This document shows, piece after piece, positions 1 through 5,619 of a DNA stretch of 5,619 nt (positions are counted from its first letter, which is position 1; each line of letters starts with the position of its first letter). Source of the stretch: Actinomycetota bacterium (GTDB lineage Bacteria; Actinomycetota; Actinomycetes; Nanopelagicales; Nanopelagicaceae); contig WLLM01000061.1 in NCBI GenBank assembly GCA_009700715.1, forward strand, positions 1 through 5,619. Reading direction: 5' to 3'. The translations under genes were made by a program, and so were the position numbers. The notes under the pieces are model-generated. The model was not told where the DNA came from. It saw only the letters and a program-made list of their open reading frames with translations, and searched no databases.

Positions 1-231
1 ATTAAGGGCGTGACCGTGACTGGCGCTGTGATCACTTCTGCCGGAATCGTTCTTGCAGCCACCTTCGCAGTACTCGGATTGCTACCTCTCGTTCCGCTGG
101 CAGAACTTGGTTTTGCGGTTGGCTTCGGTGTTTTGCTGGATACGATCATTGTTCGTTCAATCTTGGTACCTGCTCTAGTTCATGAAATCGGTCCAAAGAT
201 CTGGTGGCCATCGAAGTTGCAGAACAAGTAG
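1..231 (+). CDS. MMPL/RND-family transporter, C-terminal fragment (5' end outside window)
   Basis: This is the last 76 residues of a multi-spanning inner-membrane protein. The frame is open from base 1, so the gene begins before the window; a GTG at position 10 lies inside the frame and is not a credible start. Two hydrophobic stretches are visible: fragment residues about 8-31, and about 33-59. The second carries the G-F-x-V-G-F-G-V-L-L-D-T-x-I-V-R-S pattern typical of the final transmembrane helix of MMPL proteins (MmpL/YdfJ type). A short polar tail containing IWWPSKLQNK follows and ends at TAG, as expected for the natural C terminus. Family members are proton-driven RND-like exporters of lipids or hydrophobic compounds; the substrate cannot be read from this tail. 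The next gene on the same strand starts 33 nt downstream. I am confident of the family, but not of the substrate. Confidence 0.88.
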   Translation: MKGVTVTGAVITSAGIVLAATFAVLGLLPLVPLAELGFAVGFGVLLDTIIVRSILVPALVHEIGPKIWWPSKLQNK

Positions 232-252
232 TTCTAAATCGAATGAGCCCGC

Positions 253-258
253 TACGGT
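253..258 (+). promoter_or_regulatory. Possible -10 element for leaderless transcription of the FAD oxidoreductase
   Basis: TACGGT fits the TANNNT form of the actinobacterial -10 hexamer and ends six bases before the ATG at 265. This is the spacing expected if transcription starts at the start codon itself. No good Shine-Dalgarno sequence precedes the ATG; only a weak GGTAG lies very close to it. No -35 hexamer resembling TTGACA is seen at the right distance. Leaderless mRNAs are common in Actinobacteria, but the match is short and could be chance. Confidence 0.3.
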
Positions 259-264
259 AGATAT

Positions 265-1431
265 ATGTATGTAGTTGTCGGTGCTGGATTAGCCGGAATG
301 GCGGCTGCTTTAACACTTCAAAAAAGTGGCGCTGAAGTTGCGGTGGTTGAATCTTCCGATCGGGCCGGTGGACGAGTTGCGAGCGATCAAATTGATGGCT
401 TCATTCTCGATCGCGGATTTCAGTTAATCAACGCTAACTACCCTGAGATCAAACGTTGGAATTTATTGAAAGATATAGATTTTAAAACCGCGCCACGAAC
501 AGTCGGAGTATCAACTTCAAGTGGAATAGCCAGACTCGGCGATCCGCGCGGCGCGCTATTTTCAACCTTCTCCAAGAAAACAGGGTCGATTTTTGCTAAG
601 GCAAGTTTTCTCCGCTATTTAGCTGGTTCTCCTAGGTTTGATGAGAGTGTAGAAGAACATTTCCTTCGTACAGGAGTCGGTGATTTCTATTTCAAAGTCC
701 TTAAACCTTTTCTGCAAGGCGTCTTCTTAGCCGAACCGTCGAAAGTAAGTGCCACGATTGGACGCGAGATCATTGGCTCATTTATCAATGGCCGATCCGG
801 GATTCCTTCAAGAGGTGCGGGGGAGTTAGCGGCACAAATGGCGTTGCAAGTTAAGGATCTGCGCCTAAACACACAGGTTGAAGAAATTGTTGAAGGCGGC
901 GTTCAAACAAGCCGCGGCTTTATTTCAGCTAAGAAAATAGTTTTGGCCACTGATTTAACAACCGCTGGTCAATTACTGGGGGCTGATGAGATTGGTGCGT
1001 TAGCTGGGTCAACAACTTGGTATCACGCAGCAAGCACGGCGCCGAGTTCTAGCGCTGAGCTAATTATCGATTCTGAAAATCGTGGACCAGTTATTAACTC
1101 GATCGTTATCTCAAATTTGTCTAGGGAATATGCACCGCCTGGTCAAAATTTAATCTCATCCACAACAATTAAACATGCATCCGAATCAGAAGTTCGCCGC
1201 CAATTGGCTCAGATGTGGGGATCCTCAACTGAAGAGTGGCGATTCCTTGCCAAATATGAGATTAATTCAGCTCTGCCACTATTTCAACCTGGTTATAAAG
1301 AGCGTACTGAAGTAAAGATTGAGAAAAATACTTACTGCGCAGGTGATTATCTGCAATCACCTTCACAAAATGGGGCTCTCTTATCAGGAAGAAAAGCCGC
1401 TGAGCAGTTACTGATCGATCAACGCAGTTAA
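265..1431 (+). CDS. FAD-dependent oxidoreductase (amine oxidase/phytoene desaturase-like)
   Basis: The 388-residue protein is probably a cytosolic or membrane-associated flavoenzyme; no signal peptide is seen. Its N terminus is an FAD-binding Rossmann fold: VVGAGLAG (residues 4-11), an acidic residue at E29 after strand two, then DRAGGR (32-37), the second part of the dinucleotide signature of the amine-oxidase superfamily. LDRGFQ at 48-53 follows, as in phytoene-desaturase and protoporphyrinogen-oxidase relatives. Near the C terminus CAGD (358-361) and SQNGALLSGRKAA (367-379) form the second FAD contact. The length is short for carotenoid desaturases (about 500 residues) but both FAD motifs are present, so it looks intact. 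The substrate is not identifiable. Carotenoid or porphyrin oxidation are only possibilities, and no pathway partner is visible. The start is the first in-frame ATG and opens directly into the fold. The gene may be co-transcribed with the transporter 33 nt upstream or have its own leaderless promoter. Its 3' end overlaps the opposing epimerase gene by 24 nt. Confidence 0.9.
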   Translation: MYVVVGAGLAGMAAALTLQKSGAEVAVVESSDRAGGRVASDQIDGFILDRGFQLINANYPEIKRWNLLKDIDFKTAPRTVGVSTSSGIARLGDPRGALFSTFSKKTGSIFAKASFLRYLAGSPRFDESVEEHFLRTGVGDFYFKVLKPFLQGVFLAEPSKVSATIGREIIGSFINGRSGIPSRGAGELAAQMALQVKDLRLNTQVEEIVEGGVQTSRGFISAKKIVLATDLTTAGQLLGADEIGALAGSTTWYHAASTAPSSSAELIIDSENRGPVINSIVISNLSREYAPPGQNLISSTTIKHASESEVRRQLAQMWGSSTEEWRFLAKYEINSALPLFQPGYKERTEVKIEKNTYCAGDYLQSPSQNGALLSGRKAAEQLLIDQRS

Positions 1432-2298
1432 CGCGTTGGTTATGTGTGGGTAATCCCAAACAAATCCCGCATCGCTTAGCGCGTTAGGCATTACCTTCTT
1501 TGAACCCAAAACTTCGCTAGAGAATCCTCCGAGTGCAATCTTTAGTGCAATCGCTGGGGCAGGAAAGAGTGCAGGTCGCTTTAGTGCCTGGGCAAGGGCT
1601 GCAGTAAATTCCTGATTGGTAACAGGATTTGGCGTTGTTAAATTGATCGGACCTGAAATTGGATTAGCCAATGCAAATTCAATTGCGCGAACGACATCGT
1701 GAAGAGTTATCCAGGACCACCATTGCTTGCCTGAACCAAGTTTTCCACCGAGACCAAATCTAAAGAGCGGCAACATTCTTCCGAGCGCACCGCCGGTTGG
1801 ATCTAATACCAAACCGGTACGAAGTTTTACGGTTCGAGTTGCTCCTGCAAGGTCAGCGGCGCCTTCCCACTCGCGACATACTGCCGCTAGAAAATCATTT
1901 CCAACTGAATCACTTTCCACAACAGCACGGTTTCCAGAATCTCCGTACCAGCCAATTGCGCTAGCTGAGATAAATACCTGTGGTTTTACTTCGGCAACGG
2001 CGTTAGCAATCGCTGTAGTGCCGAGCAAGCGGGAGTTAAGAATTTCTGATTTAAATCGCTTAGTCCAACGTTTATCGCTTACTCCGACACCGGCTAAGTG
2101 AATTACTGCATCTACGCCACGAAGCGCTTCGATATCAACATAACCGGTCTTTGGATCCCAATGAATTTCATCAGGTGCAACGGTGGCACGACGCACCAGG
2201 CGTTGCACCGTGTGACCCTCTGATTTCAAATGTCCAACAAGTGCGCTACCGATAAGACCAGAGGCGCCAGTTATGGCGATACGTTGCGGAACTGGCAT
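1408..2298 (-). CDS. TIGR01777-family NAD(P)-binding epimerase (YfcH/Rv2216-like)
   Basis: The 296-residue protein is an extended short-chain dehydrogenase/reductase close to the usual length of this family (about 300). It opens with the nucleotide-binding motif GASGLIG (11-17). The family-typical W-D-P (47-49), HLAG (67-70), KRW (76-78) and S-A-S-A-I-G-W-Y-G-D (111-120) follow. Tyr118 is kept, but the classical YxxxK lysine is not seen after it, as is usual in TIGR01777 proteins. GSGKQWWSWI is the family's central signature. The C-terminal ~50 residues, with SEVLGSKKVMPNALSDAGF, match the DUF1731 tail. Family members are annotated as nucleotide-sugar epimerase-like, but I know of no established substrate. 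The gene starts 5 nt after the E2 stop, with its Shine-Dalgarno inside the E2 coding end, so it is likely translated from the lpd-E2 transcript. In M. tuberculosis the homologue Rv2216 occupies the same place after dlaT. It ends at TAA, overlapping the convergent FAD enzyme gene. Confidence 0.93.
   Translation of the reverse strand: MPVPQRIAITGASGLIGSALVGHLKSEGHTVQRLVRRATVAPDEIHWDPKTGYVDIEALRGVDAVIHLAGVGVSDKRWTKRFKSEILNSRLLGTTAIANAVAEVKPQVFISASAIGWYGDSGNRAVVESDSVGNDFLAAVCREWEGAADLAGATRTVKLRTGLVLDPTGGALGRMLPLFRFGLGGKLGSGKQWWSWITLHDVVRAIEFALANPISGPINLTTPNPVTNQEFTAALAQALKRPALFPAPAIALKIALGGFSSEVLGSKKVMPNALSDAGFVWDYPHITNALTALIDQ
1418..1440 (+). terminator. Weak hairpin at convergent gene ends, possible terminator
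   Basis: On the plus strand ATCAACGC (1418-1425) can pair with GCGTTGGT (1433-1440), giving eight pairs including one G-U, around a seven-base loop. The hairpin spans the stop codon of the FAD oxidoreductase and lies just inside the end of the opposing epimerase gene. On the minus strand the G-U becomes a mismatch, leaving about six strong pairs. No T-run follows in either direction, so this is not a textbook intrinsic terminator. It is listed because no better terminator candidate was found between the converging genes. Confidence 0.25.
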
Positions 2299-2303
2299 TC
2301 GAA

Positions 2304-4007
2304 CTAAAGTCCTAGATCGGATTCAAACGCTCCGCCTTCGAGTCGCTCTTTCAGAGTGACTAGGAAGCGAGCGGCATCTGCACCATCTACAACGCGGTGG
2401 TCGTATGAAAGTCCAAGATAAACCATTGAGCGAATAGCAATTGTCTCGCCACCGTCTTCGCCCTTTACAACCATTGGACGTTTAACAACTGCGCCAAGTC
2501 CCAAGATTGCAACCTGTGGTTGGTTGATGATTGGAGTATCAAAGAGCGCTCCACGACTTCCGGTGTTTGTCAGCGTGAAAGTTCCGCCACCAAGTTCATC
2601 AGGGGTTACCTTGTTGTCGCGAGTACGCGCTGCCAAGTCTGCAATCTTGCGTGCGATACCACCCATATTGAGATCGCCCGCATTGTGAATTACAGGAACT
2701 AGAAGTCCACGCTCGGTATCTACAGCAACACCTAGGTGTTCTGCACCGTGATAAATGATTTGATCGCCCTCAACAGATGAATTGAGTACTGGATGTTGTT
2801 TTAGAGCTTCGCAAACCGCAACAGCGAAGAATGGAAGGAAGGAAAGTTTCACGCCTTCACGAGCTTCAAATGTTGCCTTTGAGCGATCGCGTAAACGTGC
2901 AATCTTTGTTACATCAACTTCAATAACTGTCGTTAATTGCGCACTAACTTGAAGTGATTCGACCATGCGTGCGGCGATAACTTTACGCAGACGAGACATA
3001 GTCACGGTCGTTCCACGAAGTGGTGATGCCGCAACTACTGGGGCTGTAGCAGAACGCTGTGCAGCAGCGGGGGCTGCCGCGGAAACTGGAGCGCTCTTTT
3101 GTGGCGCCGCTGATTCCACATCTTCTTTACGGATGCGTCCGCCGATTCCGGTGCCCTTAACGCTGGCTAGATTTACACCAAGTTCATTCGCTAATTTGCG
3201 AACGATTGGAGTTACATACGCATCGGCAGGTTGTGAAACAGGAGCAGATGGCGCAACAGGTGCTGGAGCAGACACAACTGGTGCAGGAACAACAGGTGCA
3301 GGAACTACGGGAGCCGCAACAGGTGCTGGAGCAGACACAACTGGCGCTGCAGGGGGAGTAGCAACAGGTGCAGCTGGTGCAACTGCACCAGCGCCGCCAA
3401 TTACGGCAAGGCGTGCACCAACTGGAACAGTTGAATCAACTGGAACATCGATCGAAATAATTGTTCCGGCAACTGGTGAAGGAATTTCGGTATCAACTTT
3501 GTCAGTTGAAACTTCCAGAAGCGCCTCATCAACTGCGATTGAATCGCCAACGCCCTTTAGCCAACGTGTAACGGTTCCTTCGCTTACGCTCTCGCCAAGT
3601 GCTGGCATAGTAATAATTGTTCCGGCAGATGTTGCGGGAGTTGTAACGGGCGCAGCAGCAACTGGCGCCACAGGTGGTGGAGTTTGAACTGGAGCAGGCG
3701 CCGCAGCAACAGGTGCCGGTGCAGGGGTCGCAACAGGTGCGGCAGCCACAGGAGCTGTTGCTGAAGCAGCACCGTCGGCGATGATGGCTAGTTCTGCGCC
3801 AACTGGAACAGTCTGATCAATTGCCACAACAATCTTTTGTAGAACACCGGCAACAGGTGAAGGAATTTCGGTATCAACTTTGTCAGTTGAAACTTCTAGG
3901 AGTGGTTCATCCATCGCGACATGATCACCTTCGGATTTAAGCCAACGTGTGACTGTACCTTCGCTGACACTTTCGCCAAGTGCTGGCATAGTTACTGAGA
4001 AAGTCAT
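2304..4007 (-). CDS. sucB: 2-oxoacid dehydrogenase E2, dihydrolipoamide acyltransferase with two lipoyl domains (SucB/DlaT/AceF)
   Basis: This 567-residue protein is the cytoplasmic E2 core of a 2-oxoacid dehydrogenase complex. It moves acyl groups from E1 to CoA through swinging lipoyl-lysines. Two lipoyl domains (residues about 2-79 and 130-205) each carry [12 protein letters not shown], with predicted lipoyl-lysines K43 and K170. They are joined and followed by Ala/Pro/Val-rich linkers (80-128 and 206-261). A peripheral subunit-binding domain (about 264-299, [13 protein letters not shown] to GRIRKEDV) should dock E1 or E3. The acyltransferase domain runs from about 333 to the end, with catalytic DHRVVDG at 536-542 (H537, D541). 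The length resembles M. tuberculosis DlaT. Actinobacterial members are often annotated as SucB. DlaT/AceF-type proteins serve pyruvate dehydrogenase, while the 2-oxoglutarate E1 carries its own E2-like domain, so a pyruvate or shared role is likely. Sequence alone does not decide the acyl specificity. The start ATG has AGGA seven bases upstream, and lpd ends 16 nt before it. Confidence 0.95.
   Translation of the reverse strand: MTFSVTMPALGESVSEGTVTRWLKSEGDHVAMDEPLLEVSTDKVDTEIPSPVAGVLQKIVVAIDQTVPVGAELAIIADGAASATAPVAAAPVATPAPAPVAAAPAPVQTPPPVAPVAAAPVTTPATSAGTIITMPALGESVSEGTVTRWLKGVGDSIAVDEALLEVSTDKVDTEIPSPVAGTIISIDVPVDSTVPVGARLAVIGGAGAVAPAAPVATPPAAPVVSAPAPVAAPVVPAPVVPAPVVSAPAPVAPSAPVSQPADAYVTPIVRKLANELGVNLASVKGTGIGGRIRKEDVESAAPQKSAPVSAAAPAAAQRSATAPVVAASPLRGTTVTMSRLRKVIAARMVESLQVSAQLTTVIEVDVTKIARLRDRSKATFEAREGVKLSFLPFFAVAVCEALKQHPVLNSSVEGDQIIYHGAEHLGVAVDTERGLLVPVIHNAGDLNMGGIARKIADLAARTRDNKVTPDELGGGTFTLTNTGSRGALFDTPIINQPQVAILGLGAVVKRPMVVKGEDGGETIAIRSMVYLGLSYDHRVVDGADAARFLVTLKERLEGGAFESDLGL
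2309..2313 (-). promoter_or_regulatory. Shine-Dalgarno of the TIGR01777 epimerase, inside the E2 coding end
   Basis: AGGAC on the minus strand lies ten bases upstream of the epimerase ATG at 2298 and falls within the last codons of the E2 gene. Ribosomes finishing E2 would clear and reach this site, which supports translational coupling and the ATG at 2298 as the start. Confidence 0.6.
3252..3344 (-). repeat. Direct repeats in the E2 Ala/Pro linker
   Basis: A 30-nt sequence occurs perfectly at 3252-3281 and 3315-3344, 63 nt apart (21 codons). Each copy encodes [10 protein letters not shown] (residues 222-231 and 243-252). Between them an 11-nt unit at 3280-3290 recurs at 3295-3305, a five-codon step encoding the V-V-P-A-P repeats. 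All steps are multiples of three, so slippage or recombination would lengthen or shorten the flexible linker without breaking the frame. Confidence 0.9.
3475..3896 (-). repeat. Duplicated lipoyl-domain core with a 41-nt perfect repeat
   Basis: A 41-nt sequence is identical at 3475-3515 and 3856-3896, exactly 381 nt (127 codons) apart. It encodes the lipoyl-lysine core of both lipoyl domains, from E38 to P51 and from E165 to P178. A 20-nt identity at the same spacing (3592-3611 and 3973-3992) covers the start of each domain. Synonymous positions are conserved within these blocks, while the flanking parts of the two domains differ. Confidence 0.92.
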
Positions 4008-4014
4008 TTCGTTT

Positions 4015-4018
4015 TCCT
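4015..4018 (-). promoter_or_regulatory. Shine-Dalgarno of the E2 gene
   Basis: AGGA on the minus strand lies seven bases upstream of the E2 ATG at 4007, within the 16-nt gap after the lpd stop codon. There is no room for a separate promoter in that gap, so lpd and E2 are read from one message unless a promoter lies inside lpd. Confidence 0.65.
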
Positions 4019-4023
4019 ATTCT

Positions 4024-5391
4024 CTATCCGTGAGCGTGTAGTGGTTTGCCTGCAAGTGCCATATGCGCTTCACCCATTGCTTCAGAGAGCGTTGGGTGAG
4101 CATGAATAAGTGGGGCAACATCATCTGCTGACGCTTCCCAGTTAAAGATTAATTGCGCTTCGGCTAGTAGTTCGCCGACACGTGCACCGACCATATGAAT
4201 TCCAAGAACTGGGCCGCCCTTTTGCGAAACCAGCTTTACCGATCCGGCGGTGCGCAAAATCTGTGCTTTTCCGTTTCCGGCTAAGTCATAGTTAAGTTCT
4301 ACTACGTCATAACCACGTTCTTTTGCTTGCGCAGTTGTTAAGCCAACTGAAGCGACCTCAGGCTCTGAATAAGTAACTCGTGGAACACCGTCGTAGTTAA
4401 TTGGACGAGGGTTAAGACCAGCGATTTCTTCAGCAACCAAAATTCCTTCACCAAAACCAACGTGCGCAAGTTGAAGCGTAGGAATTAGATCTCCAACCGC
4501 CCAAATTCCTGGAACGTTGGTGCGGCACTTGTTATCAACGAGAACATAGCCGCGGTCCATTGCGATGCCTTGTTCTTCATAGCCAAGGTTTGCCGATACT
4601 GGGCCGCGACCTACTGCAACCAAAAGTACTTCAGCGGTGAAAGTCTTACCGTCTTCAAGAGTTACGGTGACTCCATCAGCAGTGACTGCATGTGACTTGA
4701 AGCGAACTCCGAGTTCGAAGTTGATGCCGCGCTTACGGTAGGCGCGCTCGAGTTGCTTGCTAGAAGACTCATCTTCCAAGGCAACCAAGTGAGGCAACCC
4801 TTCAATAATTGTTACTTCGGCTCCGAAGGATTTCCAGACCGATGCAAACTCGCAGCCAATGACTCCGCCACCAAGAACGATCACGCTCTTTGGAACGTAT
4901 TCCATCTTCATCGCTTGATCTGATGTGATCACGCGCTTGCCATCAATATCTAATCCAGGAAGTGTGCGCGCATACGAACCTGTAGCAAGTAGAACATTTT
5001 TGCCTGTATAGCGAGCGCCATTAACTTCGATCGTATCTTTGGCCACGAGCTTTCCATGGCCCTCGATGTAAGTAATATTTCGAGATTTAACTAAACCTTG
5101 AAGCCCTTTATGTAACTTGGCGATGACGCCATCCTTATATGAATTTACGCCGACCATATCTATTGAGTTAAATGTTGCATTGACTCCGAAATGGCTTGCC
5201 TCGCGGGTGCCATCTGCGATTTCTCCAGCATGTAGGAGCGCCTTGGTTGGGATACATCCGCGGTGAAGACACGTTCCGCCTAATTTATCCGCCTCGATCA
5301 GCGCAACTGAAAGTCCAAGTTGAGCGCCACGTAGCGCAGCCGCGTAACCGCCGCTACCGCCACCTAAAACAACGAGATCAAAATTAGACAC
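4024..5391 (-). CDS. lpdA: Dihydrolipoamide dehydrogenase (E3)
   Basis: This 455-residue cytoplasmic flavoprotein reoxidises dihydrolipoamide on the E2 lipoyl domains using FAD and NAD+. The FAD fold shows LGGGSGG (9-15) with E33 ending the second strand. The redox disulfide is C41-LHRG-C46 within GGTCLHRGCIPTK. ATGS (136-139) and WAVGD (297-301) are the other FAD contacts. The NAD-binding fold starts at LGGGVIGCEFAS (173-184). The C-terminal dimer domain carries the catalytic pair H432 and E437 in HAHPTLSEA. Length and motifs are complete for an active enzyme. I chose the GTG at 5389-5391 as start because AAGGAG (5401-5406) lies nine bases before it and the protein then opens with MSNFDLVVLGGG. 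An in-frame ATG at 5424 would add 11 residues but would place that Shine-Dalgarno inside the coding region. E2 follows after 16 nt; pepA ends 78 nt upstream. It may also serve other lipoamide complexes, such as the glycine cleavage system. Confidence 0.95.
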   Translation of the reverse strand: MSNFDLVVLGGGSGGYAAALRGAQLGLSVALIEADKLGGTCLHRGCIPTKALLHAGEIADGTREASHFGVNATFNSIDMVGVNSYKDGVIAKLHKGLQGLVKSRNITYIEGHGKLVAKDTIEVNGARYTGKNVLLATGSYARTLPGLDIDGKRVITSDQAMKMEYVPKSVIVLGGGVIGCEFASVWKSFGAEVTIIEGLPHLVALEDESSSKQLERAYRKRGINFELGVRFKSHAVTADGVTVTLEDGKTFTAEVLLVAVGRGPVSANLGYEEQGIAMDRGYVLVDNKCRTNVPGIWAVGDLIPTLQLAHVGFGEGILVAEEIAGLNPRPINYDGVPRVTYSEPEVASVGLTTAQAKERGYDVVELNYDLAGNGKAQILRTAGSVKLVSQKGGPVLGIHMVGARVGELLAEAQLIFNWEASADDVAPLIHAHPTLSEAMGEAHMALAGKPLHAHG

Positions 5392-5400
5392 GTGTACCGA

Positions 5401-5406
5401 CTCCTT
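5401..5406 (-). promoter_or_regulatory. Strong Shine-Dalgarno that fixes the lpd start
   Basis: AAGGAG on the minus strand stands nine bases before the GTG at 5391. It is the best ribosome-binding site in the window and decides the lpd start in favour of GTG over the upstream in-frame ATG at 5424. No comparable purine run was noticed before that ATG. Confidence 0.8.
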
Positions 5407-5469
5407 CACCAACGAGCGCCACATTGAGGCTTGATTGGTTCCTATCTTGCCAGTTTTAGCCTCTGATTA

Positions 5470-5619
5470 CTAAATGGAGGCAGATTCGGCCAACGCGACC
5501 AATGAGCGCAGCGCAACACCTGTGCCACCTACTGGCGTATATCCGTAAGGCTCGCCTTCGTTATAGGCAGGTCCTGCAATATCAAGGTGTAACCAAGGTA
5601 AATCAGGGGAGATGAACTC
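5470..5619 (-). CDS. pepA: Leucyl aminopeptidase (M17 family), C-terminal fragment
   Basis: These are the last 49 residues of a cytosolic, metal-dependent M17 aminopeptidase. The gene enters from the right edge of the window and stops with TAG at 5470-5472. The fragment reads WLHLDIAGPAYN, then YGYTPVGGTGVALRSLVALAES. This is the characteristic end of the PepA catalytic domain: the W-x-H-x-D-I-A-G strand and the G-G-T-G-x-x-x-R turn. The metal ligands and catalytic Lys/Arg lie in the missing upstream part (family length about 500 residues). Members release N-terminal residues from peptides, and some PepA proteins also bind DNA; that cannot be judged here. The gene is co-directional with lpd, 78 nt upstream of it. 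In M. tuberculosis the homologous gene (Rv2213) likewise lies near dlaT, so this is conserved neighbourhood rather than chance. Confidence 0.93.
   Translation of the reverse strand, partial: EFISPDLPWLHLDIAGPAYNEGEPYGYTPVGGTGVALRSLVALAESASI

Noticed and set aside
10..12. GTG at position 10 as the start of a small membrane protein.
   Set aside because: The frame is open to the left edge and the residues match the end of an MMPL transporter, so this is an internal valine codon of a truncated gene.
1727..2101. A 124-codon plus-strand frame opposite the epimerase.
   Set aside because: It lies wholly within the well-supported TIGR01777 gene, has no recognisable motif, and its composition (Pro/Ser/Arg-rich) is typical of an antisense shadow.
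2965..3687. A 240-codon plus-strand frame rich in Thr, Gly and Ala, opposite the E2 gene.
   Set aside because: It is antisense to the lipoyl domain and Ala/Pro linker of E2. Its low-complexity T-G-A repeats are the complement of the linker codons, and it shows no recognisable domain or ribosome-binding site.
3584..3772. A 62-codon minus-strand frame rich in Leu, Gln and His.
   Set aside because: It is an out-of-frame reading of the E2 linker between the two lipoyl domains; its composition comes from the repetitive codons there.
5426..5463. A six-base inverted repeat (GAGGCT at 5426-5431 and AGCCTC at 5458-5463) between pepA and lpd, considered as a pepA terminator or operator.
   Set aside because: The arms are short, the 26-nt loop is long, and no T-run follows, so it is easily a chance match.
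5392..5469. A possible promoter for lpd in the 78-nt gap after pepA.
   Set aside because: No convincing pair of -35 and -10 hexamers was found. TAAAAC is the nearest -10-like element and has no partner, so lpd may simply be read through from pepA.

Overview
The window looks like ordinary core-metabolism chromosome from an actinobacterium of moderate G+C (roughly half by eye, uncounted). Two things point there. On the minus strand the gene order is pepA, lpd, lipoyl-E2, then a TIGR01777-type epimerase. As I recall, this matches the Mycobacterium tuberculosis dlaT/Rv2216 neighbourhood and its Streptomyces counterpart. On the plus strand the MMPL tail also reads like actinobacterial members of that family. 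The moderate G+C, tight spacing and short intergenic gaps would suit a small-genome aquatic lineage such as the freshwater acI/Nanopelagicales group, but that placement is inference.

Layout. Plus strand: the last 76 codons of an MMPL/RND-type membrane transporter (1-231), a 33-nt gap, then a complete FAD-dependent oxidoreductase of the amine-oxidase/phytoene-desaturase type (265-1431). Minus strand, in transcription order from the right edge: the last 49 codons of leucyl aminopeptidase PepA (5470-5619), a 78-nt gap, dihydrolipoamide dehydrogenase (4024-5391), 16 nt, a two-lipoyl-domain 2-oxoacid dehydrogenase E2 (2304-4007), 5 nt, then the TIGR01777 epimerase (1408-2298). The plus and minus gene sets converge, and their stop ends overlap by 24 nt at 1408-1431, where a short hairpin lies. 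No stretch over 300 nt lacks a gene. I saw no tRNA, rRNA, CRISPR, insertion sequence or phage gene.

How the genes work together. E2 and Lpd are the acyltransferase and lipoamide-reoxidising subunits of the pyruvate and/or 2-oxoglutarate dehydrogenase complex. They sit 16 nt apart and are almost certainly co-transcribed. The epimerase is probably translationally coupled to E2, since its ribosome-binding site lies inside the E2 coding end. Its function is unknown, although its linkage to lipoate-dependent genes recurs in Actinobacteria. The lipB-lipA pair that often follows it elsewhere is absent here; the convergent FAD enzyme occupies that place.

I found no convincing new system. The points most worth a second look are the near-identical duplicated lipoyl-domain core, the repetitive Ala/Pro linker, the lpd start codon, the missing lipB-lipA, and the overlapping convergent gene ends.
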